Source: Komagataeibacter kakiaceti JCM 25156
GTDB taxonomy: Bacteria > Pseudomonadota > Alphaproteobacteria > Acetobacterales > Acetobacteraceae
Direction: 5' to 3'
Assembly: GCF_000613305.1 (NCBI RefSeq)
Contig: NZ_BAIO01000104.1
Location: 1-6,647, forward strand
Length of the DNA: 6,647 nucleotides
Shown here: one piece after another, positions 6,168 through 6,647 of the stretch
Numbering within the stretch: the first letter of the stretch is position 1
Layout: every line of letters begins with the position of its first letter
Made by a program: the position numbers and the translations under genes
Notes under the pieces: model-generated
Seen by the model: the letters and a program-made list of their open reading frames with translations, nothing else
What the model was told of the DNA's origin: nothing
The model's database searches: none

Positions 6168-6647
6168 TCAGTCACCCGCAAGTGGAAAATGGCATGCCGC
6201 TTCATGCCCCGGCCGGACGGGACGCAGGGCGGGTTCTTCCACGCGGCAGCGATCCTGCACGTAGGCGCAGCGGGTGTGAAAGCGGCAGCCCGTCCCGCGG
6301 GTGACGGGGCTGGGCACATCGCCATGCAATGCAATGGCGCGACTGGCCCCGACCACGGGGCGGGGAACGGCGGCGGTCAGGGCCGCCGTATAGGGATGGG
6401 CCGGATGGTGCAGCACGCTGTCGGTTTCACCCAGTTCCACGATCGCACCCAGATACATGACCGCGACGCGGTTTGAAATCTGGCGCACCACCGCCAGATC
6501 ATGCGCGACGAACACATAGGTCAGCCCCAGTTGGTCCCGCAGGTCGGCAAAGAGATTGACGATCTGGGCCTGAATGGACACGTCCAGCGCGGAAACCGGC
6601 TCATCGGCCACCACCAGCCGGGGCGAAAGCGCCAGCGCGCGCGCGAT
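6168..6647 (-). CDS. Peptide ABC transporter ATP-binding protein (DppF/OppF-type), C-terminal part
   Basis: This is the last 159 residues of an oligopeptide/dipeptide importer ATPase; the Walker A and LSGGQ signature are outside the window. Visible parts are the Walker B and D-loop [12 protein letters not shown] (11-22), followed by VSIQAQ, then the H-loop in [10 protein letters not shown] (45-54, His49), [12 protein letters not shown] (60-71) and [10 protein letters not shown] (81-90). The C-terminal oligopeptide-transporter domain has four cysteines: C121 and C127 in GCRFHTRC, then C134 and C152. In related Dpp proteins such cysteines hold an iron-sulphur cluster. The wording [10 protein letters not shown] favours the DppF/OppF partner over DppD (usually DEPTTALDVT), or a fused GsiA-like protein. 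It powers peptide or similar solute uptake at the inner membrane. Its stop lies 23 bases from the convergent hydrolase stop. Partner genes are not in view, so the substrate is unknown. Confidence 0.93.
   Translation of the reverse strand: MARALALSPRLVVADEPVSALDVSIQAQIVNLFADLRDQLGLTYVFVAHDLAVVRQISNRVAVMYLGAIVELGETDSVLHHPAHPYTAALTAAVPRPVVGASRAIALHGDVPSPVTRGTGCRFHTRCAYVQDRCRVEEPALRPVRPGHEAACHFPLAGD

Overview
The window is GC-rich, densely packed bacterial DNA. Codon use (strong G/C third positions) and gene content fit an alphaproteobacterium. An acetic acid bacterium (Acetobacteraceae, Komagataeibacter/Gluconacetobacter-like) is my best guess, but this is inference from style and content, because there is no rRNA or other marker gene.

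Left part (1-2855, + strand): the C-terminal end of a LacI-family regulator is followed by a shikimate-dehydrogenase-family enzyme with an atypical substrate-binding motif, then a 12-TM sugar-porter MFS permease. All three point the same way with short gaps. A perfect 14-bp palindrome and a second operator-like inverted repeat lie between regulator and enzyme. The simplest reading is a small regulated uptake-and-oxidation cassette for a polyol or cyclitol such as quinate or shikimate. The substrate is not proven.

Middle part (2868-5082, - strand): a DHA2-type (EmrB/QacA-like) MFS drug exporter converges on the sugar permease. It is readable only by joining three reading frames. Each junction looks like one missing base, and the first falls in a run of six G. 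Upstream of it on the same strand is an intact thiopurine S-methyltransferase (tpm) with a plausible promoter.

Right part (5083-6647): a 235-bp divergent intergenic region with several inverted repeats separates tpm from a dienelactone-hydrolase-family gene on the + strand. The hydrolase domain is intact with a Cys-Asp-His triad. Its signal peptide and ribosome binding site sit in another frame, so this gene also seems to lack one base. Convergent to it is the C-terminal part of a DppF/OppF-type peptide ABC transporter ATPase, cut by the window edge.

Most notable are the candidate regulated AroE-like/sugar-porter cassette with its palindrome, and three same-direction single-base disruptions within about 1.8 kb. 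The latter suggest either local sequence error or recent gene decay. No tRNA, rRNA, CRISPR array, insertion sequence or clear Rho-independent terminator was found, and no stretch above 300 bases lacks a gene.
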